Assembly: GCA_964030475.1 (NCBI GenBank)
Contig: CAXIPT010000001.1
Span: 10,266,444-10,330,443 of the forward strand
Direction: 5' to 3'
Source of the DNA: Tethya wilhelma
Lineage: Eukaryota > Porifera > Demospongiae > Tethyida > Tethyidae
DNA: 64,000 nt
Shown: one piece after another, positions 11,634 through 24,906 of the stretch
Layout of the letters: each line of letters begins with the position of its first letter
Numbering within the stretch: position 1 is the first letter of the stretch
Position numbers and translations under genes: made by a program
The notes under the pieces: generated by a model
What the model was told of the DNA's origin: nothing
What the model saw: only the letters and a program-made list of their open reading frames with translations
Database searches by the model: none

Positions 11634-14087
11634 ATGAATATGGCTATCACAAGAGCAGCATCTTTTATACAGGTTCTCCTCTTCACTGCAATAATTCTTT
11701 TCTCAGTCCAAGACAGCAGAGCAACGTCCAACCACCATCATCACAAATACATCGAAAAGAGATCTACAAGTGACAAACTCTTCAATGAAACTCAAGCAAC
11801 TATTATTAATCATGATGATAATTTCACTACACTATACCTCATGGTAATAGCACCTTATCCTGAGCCTGATCCTCGAATATCAGCCAAAGTGGGCTGGAAT
11901 GGAGGGCCAGGCCTCATTCCTGCAGCTCGTCTGGCAGTTGAACAGATAAACATGAGATTAAAAGAGCGCAGATATCAACTGGCACTCTTGGAAATCGAAT
12001 CTAGATGCAGTTCTTCCAATATTTATGGTGACAAGTCACTTGTGGGTTTCACTAATAATCTCTTCCATGCCAAACCAAGAAAGAATATTGTTGGAATAGT
12101 TGGACCTGCTTGTTCCAGTAATGCTTTATTTCTAGGGAAGCTCACCAACTCACCAAGAGTACCACTAGTGACTGTGACAATAGGTACATCTCATAGTCTA
12201 CAGGATCGGGAAAACTATCCCTACACATTCACTGCTGTTAGCTCATCTGATATTTATGTCCGAACTATACTGGAACTTGCTTCTCGAAACTCTTGGGAAA
12301 AGATCGGCATTGTGTTTTCAGCATATAGCACATATTTCAAGGGCATTCTACACAACTTTTTGGAGCATGCTCCAAGCACTCTCACCATAACTGCACTACC
12401 ATTGTACGACAATGAATCTCCAATAACAGATATCATTGAATCTGAGGTTAGAATCATAGTGGTACTAGCTCCATCTCGCCTGGCAGATGTGCTCATGTGT
12501 GATGCCTACAGACACAATCCAAGGCTCATCAATCCAGTCTACCAATGGTTATTTGTTGACCGCTCCCATGTGACGCTTGGCAATAAGATCTCTGGGTGTA
12601 GCACCGGGGAGCTGGTTGAAGCATTCGAAAACTCTGTATTACTAACATACACTTTTGAAACCCCTAATCGCTCTAGCCCAATTGTATCAGGAAATCTATA
12701 TGATGATTATCAAGAGGCATATTTTGAGAAAGTACGAGAGCATCAAAATGAAACTGGGCTGAATATTATTGAAGATATGCCCCATGCTTTAGTGTATGCA
12801 CCTGTGTATTATGATGCAGTGTGGGTCTTTGGACTTGCTTTAGAAAGTATAATCAATTCAAGTCAATTTAACCTCAGAAGTTATCGACAACCAAATTCCA
12901 ATGAGAGTTTACAGCTTGCGGAGACTCTCAAAGATCACATTTACGATTTGACTTTCATGGGAGCATCGGGAACAATCAAATTTAATACTGAGACTGGACA
13001 AGGAAAATCAACGATTGATATTTTGCAAGTAAGGAATGGTACATCTGTGGAAATAGGATATTATGGTCTTAGTAGCAGCTCTGAGAGTGCTCTTTTGGAG
13101 TGTTTCAACTGTAGCAATTTCATTAAAGATAGCTTTGAAGAAAGAAGTGCTGGTATGCCCCTATCAATTGCTGCAACTGAGCTAGGAATAACGATCCTTC
13201 TCTTCATTTTGGCAATTCTATTTCACATTCTAAACACACTCTATGCCGACCACAAATTCATCAAAGCATCAAGTCCTTACCTGAATCACCTCATTTTCAT
13301 TGGTTACTACATCATGGCAATTGGTATCATAACTTACGTGGTCACACATATGTACATCTTTAAAGCCAAGGAAGTGCAGAAGTCTCTGTGCATAACATTC
13401 CAATGGGAGATCACCATAGGACTCACTTTAATTCTGTCTACACTTTGTATGAAAACGTGGCGAATTTATCGAATATTTATCCACTTTCAAAATCCTGGAG
13501 GAAAATTGCTCACCAATCCCATATTGGTAGTATTCATTCTACTTCTACTGCTACCAATAGTGGGGGCCTTGATGTGCCTAACATTCATTGATCTTCATCC
13601 AGTCTCATGGAACACTACAACTTTGCTGTTGACAGAAAATGAGATACCAATATTTGAAATGAGAGGTAGTTGTGAGTTTCCTGTGTGGTTTGTTTTGGTT
13701 GACAAACTCTACATTGGTTTTTTTCTTGTCTGCACCCTCTTTTTGGTTATTCTGAGTCGAGGTATCAATAAGAGGTATCGAACCATTAAGAGCATTAGTG
13801 CATTGATATACTCTCAAGCAGTAATCACAGGTCTGGGACTCCCTGTTGAATACATCACAAAGGCTCATGTGTCGTGGGACCTTCACCACATCATCTTCTG
13901 CATATATTTGGAAGGACTATTGCTAGCATACTTGCTATTTCTCTTCATGCCACCTCTTGTTCCTATGATAACTGAGAAATATGGTTCCGGCAGAAGAAAC
14001 AGTGAAATGAGTTACTTGACTTCAGCATTAAGACGTGCCAGCAATGTTTCGTTTTTATTTATTCCGAGTAGTAAATCACCATCATAG
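11634..14087 (+). CDS. Intronless GABA-B-like class C GPCR
   Basis: One uninterrupted frame of 817 codons. A signal peptide is likely at residues 1-30 (hydrophobic FIQVLLFTAIILFSV). A Venus-flytrap domain spans roughly 65-480, with GPACSSNA in the ligand lobe but TIGTSHSL where the neighbouring receptor has SSSP. Many N-glycosylation sequons are present. A seven-helix domain runs from about 510 to 780 (first helix TELGITILLFILAILF), with the GABA-B-type signatures SSPYLNHL and CMKTWRIYRIF. It ends with a short Ser-rich tail without an obvious coiled coil. Absence of a cysteine-rich domain places it with GABA-B-like rather than mGluR-like receptors. It lies about 300 bp after the 17-exon receptor, same strand. 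Lack of introns beside an intron-rich relative suggests retroposition or wholesale intron loss, but the frame is open and domain-complete, so it is probably functional. The start is the first of two close ATGs; a second lies two codons on. Confidence 0.88.
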   Translation: MNMAITRAASFIQVLLFTAIILFSVQDSRATSNHHHHKYIEKRSTSDKLFNETQATIINHDDNFTTLYLMVIAPYPEPDPRISAKVGWNGGPGLIPAARLAVEQINMRLKERRYQLALLEIESRCSSSNIYGDKSLVGFTNNLFHAKPRKNIVGIVGPACSSNALFLGKLTNSPRVPLVTVTIGTSHSLQDRENYPYTFTAVSSSDIYVRTILELASRNSWEKIGIVFSAYSTYFKGILHNFLEHAPSTLTITALPLYDNESPITDIIESEVRIIVVLAPSRLADVLMCDAYRHNPRLINPVYQWLFVDRSHVTLGNKISGCSTGELVEAFENSVLLTYTFETPNRSSPIVSGNLYDDYQEAYFEKVREHQNETGLNIIEDMPHALVYAPVYYDAVWVFGLALESIINSSQFNLRSYRQPNSNESLQLAETLKDHIYDLTFMGASGTIKFNTETGQGKSTIDILQVRNGTSVEIGYYGLSSSSESALLECFNCSNFIKDSFEERSAGMPLSIAATELGITILLFILAILFHILNTLYADHKFIKASSPYLNHLIFIGYYIMAIGIITYVVTHMYIFKAKEVQKSLCITFQWEITIGLTLILSTLCMKTWRIYRIFIHFQNPGGKLLTNPILVVFILLLLLPIVGALMCLTFIDLHPVSWNTTTLLLTENEIPIFEMRGSCEFPVWFVLVDKLYIGFFLVCTLFLVILSRGINKRYRTIKSISALIYSQAVITGLGLPVEYITKAHVSWDLHHIIFCIYLEGLLLAYLLFLFMPPLVPMITEKYGSGRRNSEMSYLTSALRRASNVSFLFIPSSKSPS

Positions 14088-14780
14088 TAATTTTAATTGA
14101 TGTGATTGTATATCTTGTTTTGTGTGCTATATAATTATATTTTGATATGATCTGAACTTGGCCTCTTTCCCAGGCTCCTCTTTCTGAACTATTATCATCT
14201 TTAGACAATACATAGAGTAGGTTGCTAGGCAATACGACCTATAAGCCTTATATGACCTCAATAATAATTTGCTAGAGTCACCATAATAATAATATTATAT
14301 TATGTAACATGCATAGATACTGGATACAACTGGAGTTCACTGAGTAACATAACATATGAGTAAAATGCAAGCAGCATTGTAAACAATGTTGGGGCATGAC
14401 ATTGTGCAAATTGGGGAATTCGAATTTGAACTGAGGGCTAAGGCGTAACCTTATAACATAGTCTCATGAATTGATGGACCTGTCCCACATCCTTGTACTG
14501 TAGATGGCATGATATGTATTTCCTGTTCCTTTTAATAGCCAATAACTTTAATGCATTTTAAGTAACATTATTTAGTTAATTGACAAGACCATGTAACCAA
14601 ACAACGTTAACTGAAAGTACAGTCATTGAATTTATAGAATAATAAATATTAATAATGGATGCATAAAAAGCCATTAGTGATTTGAACAATTGATTGAATT
14701 GATGTTAGTGGTCCCAGTCATCAGTCATTGGACATTCATAGTAGGCGTGGCAAGGTATGGTTGACCTTTGACCTAAACTT
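14088..14780. other. Intergenic, AT-rich
   Basis: No coding signal. Near 14160 there is a half copy of the TAGCCTCGT-type end (CTCTTTCCCAGGCTCCTCTTT). The rest is AT-rich and includes the 3' flank of the intronless receptor and the promoter side of the survivin gene. Confidence 0.6.
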
Positions 14781-15275
14781 CAAACCAAAGGCGGCAGTTT
14801 AGTGGCAGAGTGAACCAAGTTCATAGTGACCGTCATTCTCTGGTTGAACTTCTTCGTGAACATTGGGAAGTTTTATGAACATTGGTGAGTATGTTTTGTG
14901 AAAATTGTAAGTTGTGAGGTTTTTCTGCTCTGACAGTAAGTTCTGTCCTCATGGCCCCTATAAGACTAGTTCCACGAGCTTTTATATCCATGTTTTTGCC
15001 AAAAAAAAGCTGACCTCATCACTGCAACTATGTGTAAACATAAATTCAAGTTAAGGATCAAGAAAAGATCAAGTTTATAAGTGTTTTATCATCAGTCTTG
15101 ATGATAATTTGATTAAGAGAATTCATTTACATAATTTTGCTGTAATCCTACTGTAGCATTTTATTTCTGTGTTTTTCCATTTTAATGAACATTAATATTT
15201 ACCTCAAATCTATAAACAAAATTATATCTTTTCACCGGAAATTTTATCTGGCAGCACTGAAAGACGGCAAAAATT

Positions 15276-16158
15276 ATGGCTTTTGAGAAGGGATCTCACC
15301 AGGAGTTAACTATTGAGGATGGTGCACTGTATTTGGTGGAAGACAGGCTTGAAACGTTTAAAGAGAGCCATTGGCCATATGATGATGGACCTTGTACGTC
15401 TCTCAAAGTAAGATTTTATATCACTTTGAATATAATAATTTTATCATCCAGTTTTGAATTTCGTGAACTGTGCTCTGTAGAGGTTTTGTTTAACGTCTAA
15501 ATCTTTACTAACTTTAGGTAGCAGAAGCTGGCTTCTACTATTGTGGTAGCTCTACTTGTCCTGACCTGGTGCGGTGCATTGTGTGTCACCATGAATTGGA
15601 AGGATGGGAGCCTAGTGACGATCCAAGGTCAGTAGCGTGTAGAATATGGGGTTGGGCTATGATTTACTTGTAGTCACACTGACAGACTGACTGGACAGCC
15701 TAGCCTTACTGACCAGCCGTTCCCTGTTTCCTCCTGTGGAACGTCTGGCCAGCAAGACTATGAAGAGCCTAGCTGATGAGGTAATGGTGTCCAGACCAAT
15801 AAGTATTAAGAGTTTGGGTTGATCGATATTGTGCACAAAACATTTCATCTGAGGTATAAGTTGCTTTTGTATTGTACATTCCACATATAGAAGTGAACAC
15901 AAGAATCATAGTCCTGGTTGTCAATTTGTCAAAATCAAGGATCCCTACACCATCACAGTTGGTGATATCATTGACTTGGAGAAAGCAGCATTGGAGAATT
16001 ATATCGTAAGTAAGTCATAGAAGTTAAGCTCGTACATACATTGTGTATATTCTAACCAGGAAATTGAAGCTATGAAGCTTGAGAAAGACTTAAAGAGCCA
16101 AGTCAGTGAAATGAAGGCTGAATTAGAGGATGTACTATCCAAGAAAAGAAAATGCTAA
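15276..16158 (+). CDS. BIRC5: Survivin homologue (single BIR domain)
   Basis: Four exons (15276-15407, 15518-15627, 15891-16005, 16060-16158) give 151 residues; human survivin has 142. A single BIR domain occupies about 20-100. RLETFKESHWPY opens it, AEAGFYYCG and ELEGWEPSDDP follow, and the zinc ligands are CIVC and EHKNHSPGC, in survivin spacing. The C-terminal part (about 108-151) is one long charged helix ending in KKRKC, as in survivin, where it binds borealin and INCENP. Survivin is the chromosomal passenger subunit that reads phosphorylated histone H3 and places Aurora B at centromeres and the midzone; in vertebrates it also restrains apoptosis. A non-coding first exon is possible, ending at a GTGAGT near 14884 and joining at an AG near 15254 (inferred). 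The gene converges on the CENPV-like gene, with 174 bp between stop codons. Confidence 0.92.
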
Positions 16159-16332
16159 ATGTACACTCAAACTGAATGTAGTATTTTCAATGTCAACCTG
16201 TACGTGTCATACATACATGTAAGTATTGTAACCAATATCAGCAAATTATACTTCATTACACAGCACAGCAATGTCCCACAATACACAGATCTTTTGATTC
16301 AGTTAATCTTTCACATCTTTCACACAGTCGAC

Positions 16333-16993
<661 letters not shown>

Positions 16994-19900
16994 ATGAGTA
17001 ACGCCATCGTTCAGACTACCTCTCATGGGAGCAATGGTCTCCTCTTCGCTGGCTGGAACCAAGATCAAGGTAAAATATTCTCGTATAGGCGTAAGAACTG
17101 ACTGTGGAGCTGTGTGCTTCAAACAACAACGTTTGCTGTATCATGTTGTGTTATGTTATGCTGTTTTGTTGTTGCTATTTCATGGAGGGTGTGTGTATTA
17201 CAGTGTACTCGAACTACATATGATGAAAATGCTAAACACTGGTAGCATAAATCAGGCCTTCTATCAAAACCACCAACATGGTGATAGTAGCTAGAAGAAG
17301 GAAGCTACTTTAAGTTGTAGTCTTTCTGTATTTCGGCGTAGTATATGATTTCAGTGTTACTTACACAAAAGGGGATTGGCATAAAGCTTTGAGAGGAAGG
17401 TAGCTCTAGCTTCCAACGTGTTGTGTGTAGAGAGACTTGTACACATGTCTTTATCGTGTTGCATGCCTCATTGGTGATTTAGGACAAAAGTAAACTGTTA
17501 ACTTGTGTATATGCTTGTTATTCCAGGTTGCTTTGCCTGTGGAATGGAGAATGGGTTTCGGATATACAACTGTGACCCCCTCAAAGAGAAAGAGAGGCAA
17601 GGTATGCTCACTAGTTACTAGTCTACCTGCCAATGTGCCTGTGGTGCTTTGTTCACTTCAACATATTCATAATGTGTAGGGTAGCAGTAAACCACATGTT
17701 GTTGTTTTTGCTTGACTGCATTTAGATGCTACTCCCGTTCATGTGTGCAAAGTGTGTAGTTCTCCTTTGAGAGTATTATGACCAGCTTGTCTTGTACATG
17801 TAGCTTCTTGAAAGTGTGCCAGTGTATCACTTCAAAATATGTAATTCTACTGTGATTTAGATTTTGAAGATGGTGGCCTAGGCTACGTTGAGATGTTGTT
17901 CAGGTGTAACTATCTTGCTCTGGTTGGTGGAGGGCCTAGACCAAAGTATCCTGTCAATAAAGGTAATTCATCTGAGGGTTTCACCACCACACATGAACTA
18001 TTGGTGTAAGCTTTCCCTAGCTACACTCCCCATGGTAACTAGGGACATATATCAATATCCGGTTGATGTCATAATAAACCACTTATGTTGTATTGTGTAC
18101 ATGCAGTGGTAATTTGGGACGATCTCAAGAAGGAAGCAGTTGCTCAGCTCGAGTTCCCCAGCCCAGTCAGGGCAGTCAAGCTCAGAAGAGATAGGTAGGT
18201 CTGTGTATAACACCCAGTGTTAGTTGGTCATGTACACATACAGTTATAGTCTAGTAACCTATAGATCCCCTTCACCAGCTGTTTATGTAGAATCTGTTTT
18301 GTATTTCTATTTGACTCTATATGAAACTGCGATATACAAGATACATACATGCAAACTACTACCCACACGTACACATGTATTGAATCTTCATAGGTCACAA
18401 CAGCTGCTTGCTGTTTAGCCATATTATGCATACACATCTGTTTGTATGTTAAGCACACTAAGGCCTAGCAATGTAAACTGTACGTAGTATAATGATAATA
18501 GTTGAGAAATCTTTGCATCCCATGGACCATGTACAGTCACTCTACTACTGTTATGATGATAGATACACATCATGCACTGTGTTTTAATATGTATTTCTGT
18601 ACTCTCATGCATGCACACTCACTCCTCATCATCACAGAATAGTTGTGGTACTAGACAACAAGATAAGCATATTTAACTTCACCAGAAATCCACAAGAACT
18701 GCACCAGATAGAGACATGTAACAACCCAAGAGGTATATAATATAATATTAATATTATTATAGTTGGCCATCAAATTATATACTGTAAATGTTTCAAAATG
18801 TGGTCATGATTGCAAATGAGTAGACAAAGCATGAAGTAGAGATCCATTGTCAAACTCAGACTCTTGTTTATCCGTTCTTTTTTATTTCTTTCTCGTGAAA
18901 TTTAATTGACACCAATCATAGTCCCTTTTGATAATAGAGATGTCCGTATCACTATGTGTATAGCGCACCACCTAAAATACTCATTAATTTGAAACTGTAC
19001 TTTTATTGGACACTTTATAATGCAACTGAAATTTAAACAGCTCAATACAAATCATGAAGATGAGAGTATGATCTTCATTGTAGCAAAATTATATTATTTA
19101 AGCTGAGCTTTACAATGTCATGTTTGTTGAATTATTATGTCCATTGAAGTAGTGTGCATTATTTAGAATTTTCAAAACAAAAATTAGGCCTAGTTGGCAA
19201 GTCAGCAGTTAATTTTATGGCCAAGTGAGCTGCTGAAGTGCCTAAAGAGCCTCTGACCATGTCTATAATATAACCTACATGCAGGCTTGGTATCCACAGC
19301 AGGCCTGGTGTATATCCACAGTGGACTATATAGCAGTATAACTATTTCAGCCTAACTGTGTTGAATCTGAGTCGTCTACGTTGATATGTCCTCGCTAGCT
19401 CAGTGATTGGGTCGAATGCATCCTCTGCAGTACTGCTTCACTGGTCATTGCTAACTAGATACAGCTAATCACTGCTGTGAGGATTTACTATACTTGTGGT
19501 ATAAACTGTGCCATTAGCACTGTGTACCAAAGTGTGCACTATAGAGCCAAGGGTAAGGCACCTTTCATTAGTGCAACCATTGCTACCAAGTGATATAAGC
19601 GCAGTAATGCCTTCATGTGCTAGCATTTATCCATAATTTAATAATTCTGTACATCGGCTGAGGAATCATTGCCCTACACAGTTCACTGGCAGTACATGCT
19701 GATCTGATACATACTCAATCTGTAAGCTCATTGTCAGAGAGCAAGAGGGAGTATTTATCATAGTTTGTACTAGAGTTACTTTTCTACCAGTTGATCAGCT
19801 CTACCTTTATGCTCACTGTCTGAGGTCATGTACAGTACCTCTGTTCCTTTGGTTGCTTTTGAAATATGTGTGTGTTTGTCATAGAGTGATTGTGTTTTGC

Positions 19901-20279
19901 TTCTGTTCTCCTAATATAGGATTGTGTGTCTTGTGTCCAAATTCCAATAATTCACTTTTGGCTTATCCTGGGATGGAGACAGGTCATGTCAATCTGGTTG
20001 ATTTGGCTGACGTACACAGGTCCCCAGTAGATATTGTAGCTCATGAGGCTGCCATAAGTTGCATTGCCTTGAACCTTCAAGGAACTAGGCTTGCTACTGC
20101 TTCAGAAAAGGTTAGTGGTTATTTTTGTGTAGACTGTGTGTGTTGCTTATAGAAAGATATTTTTTATATTTTAGGGTACATTAATTAGAGTGTACGATAC
20201 TGTTACACATGCACAACTACTTGAATTAAGACGAGGAGCAGCAAGTGCTAACATTTTCTGGTAAGATTGTGTGTACCTA

Positions 20280-20328
<49 letters not shown>

Positions 20329-21032
20329 TATTATCTTCTCTACAATCATGTACATAGGCAGTTATTCTCTGACTCACACATACATACATAGCATCAACTT
20401 CAATCAGGATTCATCTCTACTCTGTGTGTCTAGTGATCATGGTACGGTTCATGTATTTGCCAGTGAAGATCCTGCCAGAAATCGGCAATCAAGGTAGCGC
20501 ACATGACCAAGTTTTGTTAGATTTGTGTGATGTTTAGTTCTACATGGTGGTTATGATAGTGATGCTGTAGTTATGATTTACCATGCACTGTGTTTGTTCA
20601 CCCTCCAGCTTAGCAAAGGCTCGTGGCATCCTGCCCAAATATTTCAGTTCTCGATGGAGCTTCACTAAGTTCACTGTACCCGGAGGGGTGCATTGTATCT
20701 GTGCTTTTGGAGGGGACAAGAAGTCTGTTGTAGGTGAGCATGCTGTTGCATGTGGGTTACATGTGGTTGATTCAGCCTGCAGTAGTCTTGCTGTGCCTTG
20801 CATGAATGAAGTGGAAGGGTATTGCTAGACCCTCTTTGTAGTGAGTAGCCCGTGTTACTTGTTATGATGTTATGTTTATTGTCATGTTTTCTGCACGTAA
20901 GTTAACTGCACTATTGCTTCACTTGTTTCAGCTCTGTGTGCTGATGGTAAGTACTACAAGTATTCCTTTACCAACAAAGGGGAAGCTCATAGAGAAAACT
21001 TTTGCAAGTTCCTCCAAATGACAGATGACTGA
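16994..21032 (+). CDS. WDR45B: WIPI3 / WDR45B beta-propeller autophagy protein
   Basis: Ten exons (16994-17069, 17527-17601, 17861-17962, 18107-18194, 18638-18732, 19920-20110, 20175-20260, 20392-20493, 20609-20733, 20932-21032) give 346 residues; human WDR45B has 344. It is a seven-bladed PROPPIN. The lipid-binding motif LRRG is present at about residue 229 ([13 protein letters not shown]). [31 protein letters not shown] and the C-terminal FLQMTDD follow the WIPI3/WIPI4 pattern, closest to WDR45B as I recall it. WIPI proteins bind PI3P and PI(3,5)P2 on forming autophagosomes and recruit later factors. The first exon ends with [11 protein letters not shown], the usual family start. Intron 5 (about 1.2 kb) is the longest. 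The divergent partner is the CENPV-like gene. Confidence 0.94.
20282..20324. repeat. (CT)n microsatellite
   Basis: CT run in intron 7 of the WDR45B gene. Confidence 0.95.
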
Positions 21033-22061
21033 CAGTTATACCTGAAATTTGTTCATGATTGTTTCCCTATTACTTTTTCCAGTCCCCATTTTGTGTTTAT
21101 AATAATTATTGCGGTGGTGATTACCGCACTGTTTGAAGACCCCATCAGTACATTATGATATCTCTTTTTTACTTTTGATAATATTATTGTTGTTCCACTG
21201 TTATTATACACAATAATATTCAGTGTTTGTTTGCTTATTGTAATTGTGTTTCATTTCATAATTTTTATGTCCATTATAAATTGATCTCTGAAAACACTCC
21301 ATTATTATATATAATGATTGAGATTTAGTCTCTTTGCAGTTGTGATTACAAATAATATTGTTGAATTTGTGGTTGCTTTGCTCACGTTCTTTTTGTTGCA
21401 CACTTACGACAAAGCGGGAAGTTCTGCACACGCATATTCATTGCTTCAGTCCATGTGACTGATCTGTGATGAATGCTGTCATCTGATTGGTTGTTTCTTT
21501 GAGCATGCGCAGTGTAGTGCACAGTAATCAACAGGTGAACTGAAGGTAGCAACAGAGGGCATGTCTTTTGTTTCCTAGAAGACTTTTGTGATAAATTTCT
21601 AGCTGATTGTTGTTAAAATATATCCAAGTATTCCATTTACCCCTTAAGAAATAGTTACCGTTGAAAAATACGGCGAAGAGAGCGAGTATTATTAACCAAC
21701 CATCGTACCAGGCCACCTGTATCACCCTCACAGCGAGGCAACATAATTGAACAGCTTCGTGTGAGTAAGCTTGGGTAAGTTGATGCTCTTGATATTCTTA
21801 ATGCAGTTCGTTATTGTATTTGTCAGCCTCCATTTTGATATAGCGGGGACATGCTCGATAGTTCAAATAGCTTAGGAAATGAATTAACTATTACATCATT
21901 AATCATGCTATTATTATGAGAAATAATTATGATAGCCATGCCATGCTGCCAGTATTGAAGTATGAACCAGAGAGTGTGTGTTGCAACTCAGTGTTCTTGA
22001 GTATTTTGAAAGCCTCCATATGGTTTTTGATAAGTCTATTCACAGTTGCAACTTTAACACT

Positions 22062-22098
<37 letters not shown>

Positions 22099-22838
22099 GC
22101 ACAAAATGAAATGGGGTGTGGTCCTAGTCCAATGAATAAATAATCACTGTAGAGCTCTTGCAATCATGTCCCCTTCCACATTGCAAGTTATACTGAGCAT
22201 AACAGATATACTGACAGCTGATAATACAGTTACAAACTTCCTGGTTTTTGGAATTCCACGAGATGTTATGTAATAATAGCTGTGTTTGAGCAGGCCTTAG
22301 TCCACTCCATGTGGTTTAAGTACTTGTTGTGTGGTAAGAGCAAAAATAAATTTATGTTGTGTGTTGAGCTTGGGAAGTCAAATTCTCTTACAGTTTGTAA
22401 TCTTGGATTACATACAACCTATTTCTTACCATTTAACTCTACCATGCCCTGTAACCTTTGACCCTAGTGATGTGTTTGAATTGCCTGTACTAGCAATAAG
22501 AGTGTCCCTATGTCTTAGTTACAGTGATAGAGAGGGAGCAATGGCACTGACTGCTGCTGTTCCCATTGTCAGATAGTATTGTAATACAAGCCAATTGTAT
22601 TCATGTGATAATTATTTTGTGTGTCTGTTAAATTTTATGTTTTCGTCTACCTTAGATCGAGAATTCCTTGTTTATTTCCCATGTGTTTTAGTTTTTTCCA
22701 TTTTGATCAATCCAGTAAAGATCACCACGCATAATGAATATTAATTTTAACCCCTGAAATGTCCTCCTATATGGTACGAAATTGATATGTACAGTAGCCT
22801 TTGGTAATAAGTTATAAACTCAATGTGAGGTTGTTGAC

Positions 22839-22987
22839 TAAAGGCGGGTTCACAATATCCGGTGCTACATTGTGTAATAGTACTTCACTTTAGGCGATGC
22901 ATTTAGAAGATTTGTCCAAATGTACATTATGTTCCTGCCATGTGAATAATTACATGACGCAACAGGAAATATTGTGAACCAGCTTTA
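22839..22987. mobile_element. Short MITE-like inverted repeat
   Basis: A 149-bp element with imperfect inverted ends: TAAAGGCGGGTTCACAATAT on the left, and on the right the complement of TTAAAGCTGGTTCACAATAT. Non-coding. Confidence 0.5.
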
Positions 22988-23703
22988 ATAAGAGGATCTA
23001 AATTAAGAAGACTAATGCCAGGTAATTTGTCATCTCAGTAAAGCTTTTCATTGTGACTGTGACTCCAATCATTGGAAGTTAGTGATCAGTAAATACTGAC
23101 TGAATGTTTAGAAGCCCTTTGATCAAATGAAGCTAGATAGGGGCAGTACCAGAAACACAAGTAGTGTCATATGTCAATCATTCTCTGTGAGTAGTTACCT
23201 TGGATTATAATTTTTGTTTGCCACTCTACAGTGTCAATAGAATACAGAAATGTATCACTGAGAGCACAACAATGCTTACTGGTTGAGAAATAAATTGTTT
23301 TGCAGTCGTAATTGTATCATACTATTTTAATATGATGATTACTATGGTGGTATTGTTACACATAGTTGCATTGCCCATAGTAATCTGTATGTAAACATTA
23401 CATAACCAAAAACAGCTGGCATCCCATTTATGATAATCCTCCATGTGAGTTTATATGTAGCATCCCTGGGTAGCAGTGTTCATGATTAGTTTTATTTTGT
23501 ACATGAATATCCTGCCATACTATGTGTGCGGCTTGAGGGTGTCTCTAATGCTGAATCTGTTGTGTTGAAACCGTTACAAGTGGTACACAACTTGATGTAA
23601 GTTAGTAGAATACTCACACAAGTCACAAGAATACTGTCAAGAATAGAGAGTTGGAGGCATATTTTCCCATAAAGCCACTCTACAAATCTCACCCACAGAC
23701 CTG

Positions 23704-23939
23704 TATACTGTATAGCACCAAATATTGGCGGGAATAAAATTTGCCAGATTGTCAAAAATTTCATGATTGGTGGATTTCATTTTGGCGGTAAAGCTTCTGT
23801 ATGTGTGGCACTAGAATGCATATCTTTACAGTCAAAGGTCAGGCACTTGATTTGGGAGATTTGATATATTGGTGCTCCTTACTAAACCGTCGATCCACCA
23901 GTATAAAAATTCACCAAATTTTTTGTGCTGTACGGTATC
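23704..23939. mobile_element. Degenerate MITE with imperfect inverted ends
   Basis: The left end reads TATACTGTATAGCACCAAAT. The right end, complemented, reads GATACCGTACAGCACAAAAA and then TTTGGTGAATT. The inner sequence repeats GCCAAAAT/TTGGCGG-type words in both orientations. It has no coding capacity and superficially resembles the element at 53056-53258. Confidence 0.5.
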
Positions 23940-24906
23940 CTCATTCCCAAGGTGCTCCCTGCATCTATTGTTGCACATTGAAAAGTAAGAATTACCAGGT
24001 CCTACCAATTCTTTAATGTCTTCAAAGGCTACAATAGGTCACTTGCTTCCATGTCTATTCACACTATTGCCATTGAACAGCTGAGTCAGCACATTGCACA
24101 TGCTCCATCTGCACAATGTCAGGATTAAAGCATGCACAGACTAGTGTACACATAGCCTCGTGCCGGGACCATTCTCTCTTATGGAGTGACACATTTTACC
24201 AACACGATAGTAAACACGCAAAAAGTCACATTGTTAAGAGTCCGAAGTGTAACAGTGATATCGATCACAGTTTGACGTGAGTTTAGCAATGTCATGTTAC
24301 TTTGTAAAAAGGTGCACATAGTTGGCATTTTGAACAGTTTGACATCCATCTAGCAATGAGCATTGAAAGATTTCATGTGAACTGAGAAAACTAGGTCAGG
24401 AAGGTGTACACTACATTAGCTGATCAAGAATAGTCTATTGTAGGTTATCCTGACTTAGCTGGCTCTCTCCCTTGTAAAATAGCTTCTTGTTCTGCTTCAA
24501 ATGATATATACGTCTCAGATCTGAGGCAGTAGCATAATACGTGTACAGTATGCAGCTCCTGTATAATTATTTTGTTGAATGAAAAGCCTCTTCGTGAATT
24601 AGAGCTAAATTTTGTAGAATTTTTTTGTAAATTCTTATCTCTATATAATGCCCATATGCAATTTCGTAATAATTATAATTATGATGAAAATATTGTGCCA
24701 TGACAATTTTAACTACACATTATATTGAATGCCTCAGTATTTGAAGACCCCTTTATTGCATGCACACATACATGTAGATGAATATTGTAGTCATGTATTT
24801 TACATTTGTACACAATAGTTGCAAAGCCACTCACTGAACATGCACACATGTACATACAGCCTCTGTTTCGTTTAAGGTACTGTTAGTTGCTATCATCACA
24901 CATGCA

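Larger units (their letters stand above)
21033..24906. other. Intergenic, about 3.9 kb, no gene recognised
   Basis: Short open frames occur but none has intron/exon logic or family resemblance. It holds a (GT)n run at 22063-22096 and two degenerate inverted-repeat elements listed separately. The last 300 bp precede the large gene and may hold its promoter and 5' UTR. The rest shows nothing I can name. Confidence 0.6.

Noticed and set aside
22331..22576. An 81-codon frame with hydrophobic N-terminus in the 3.9-kb intergenic region
   Set aside because: No splice structure, no resemblance to a known family, ordinary composition for AT-rich intergenic DNA.
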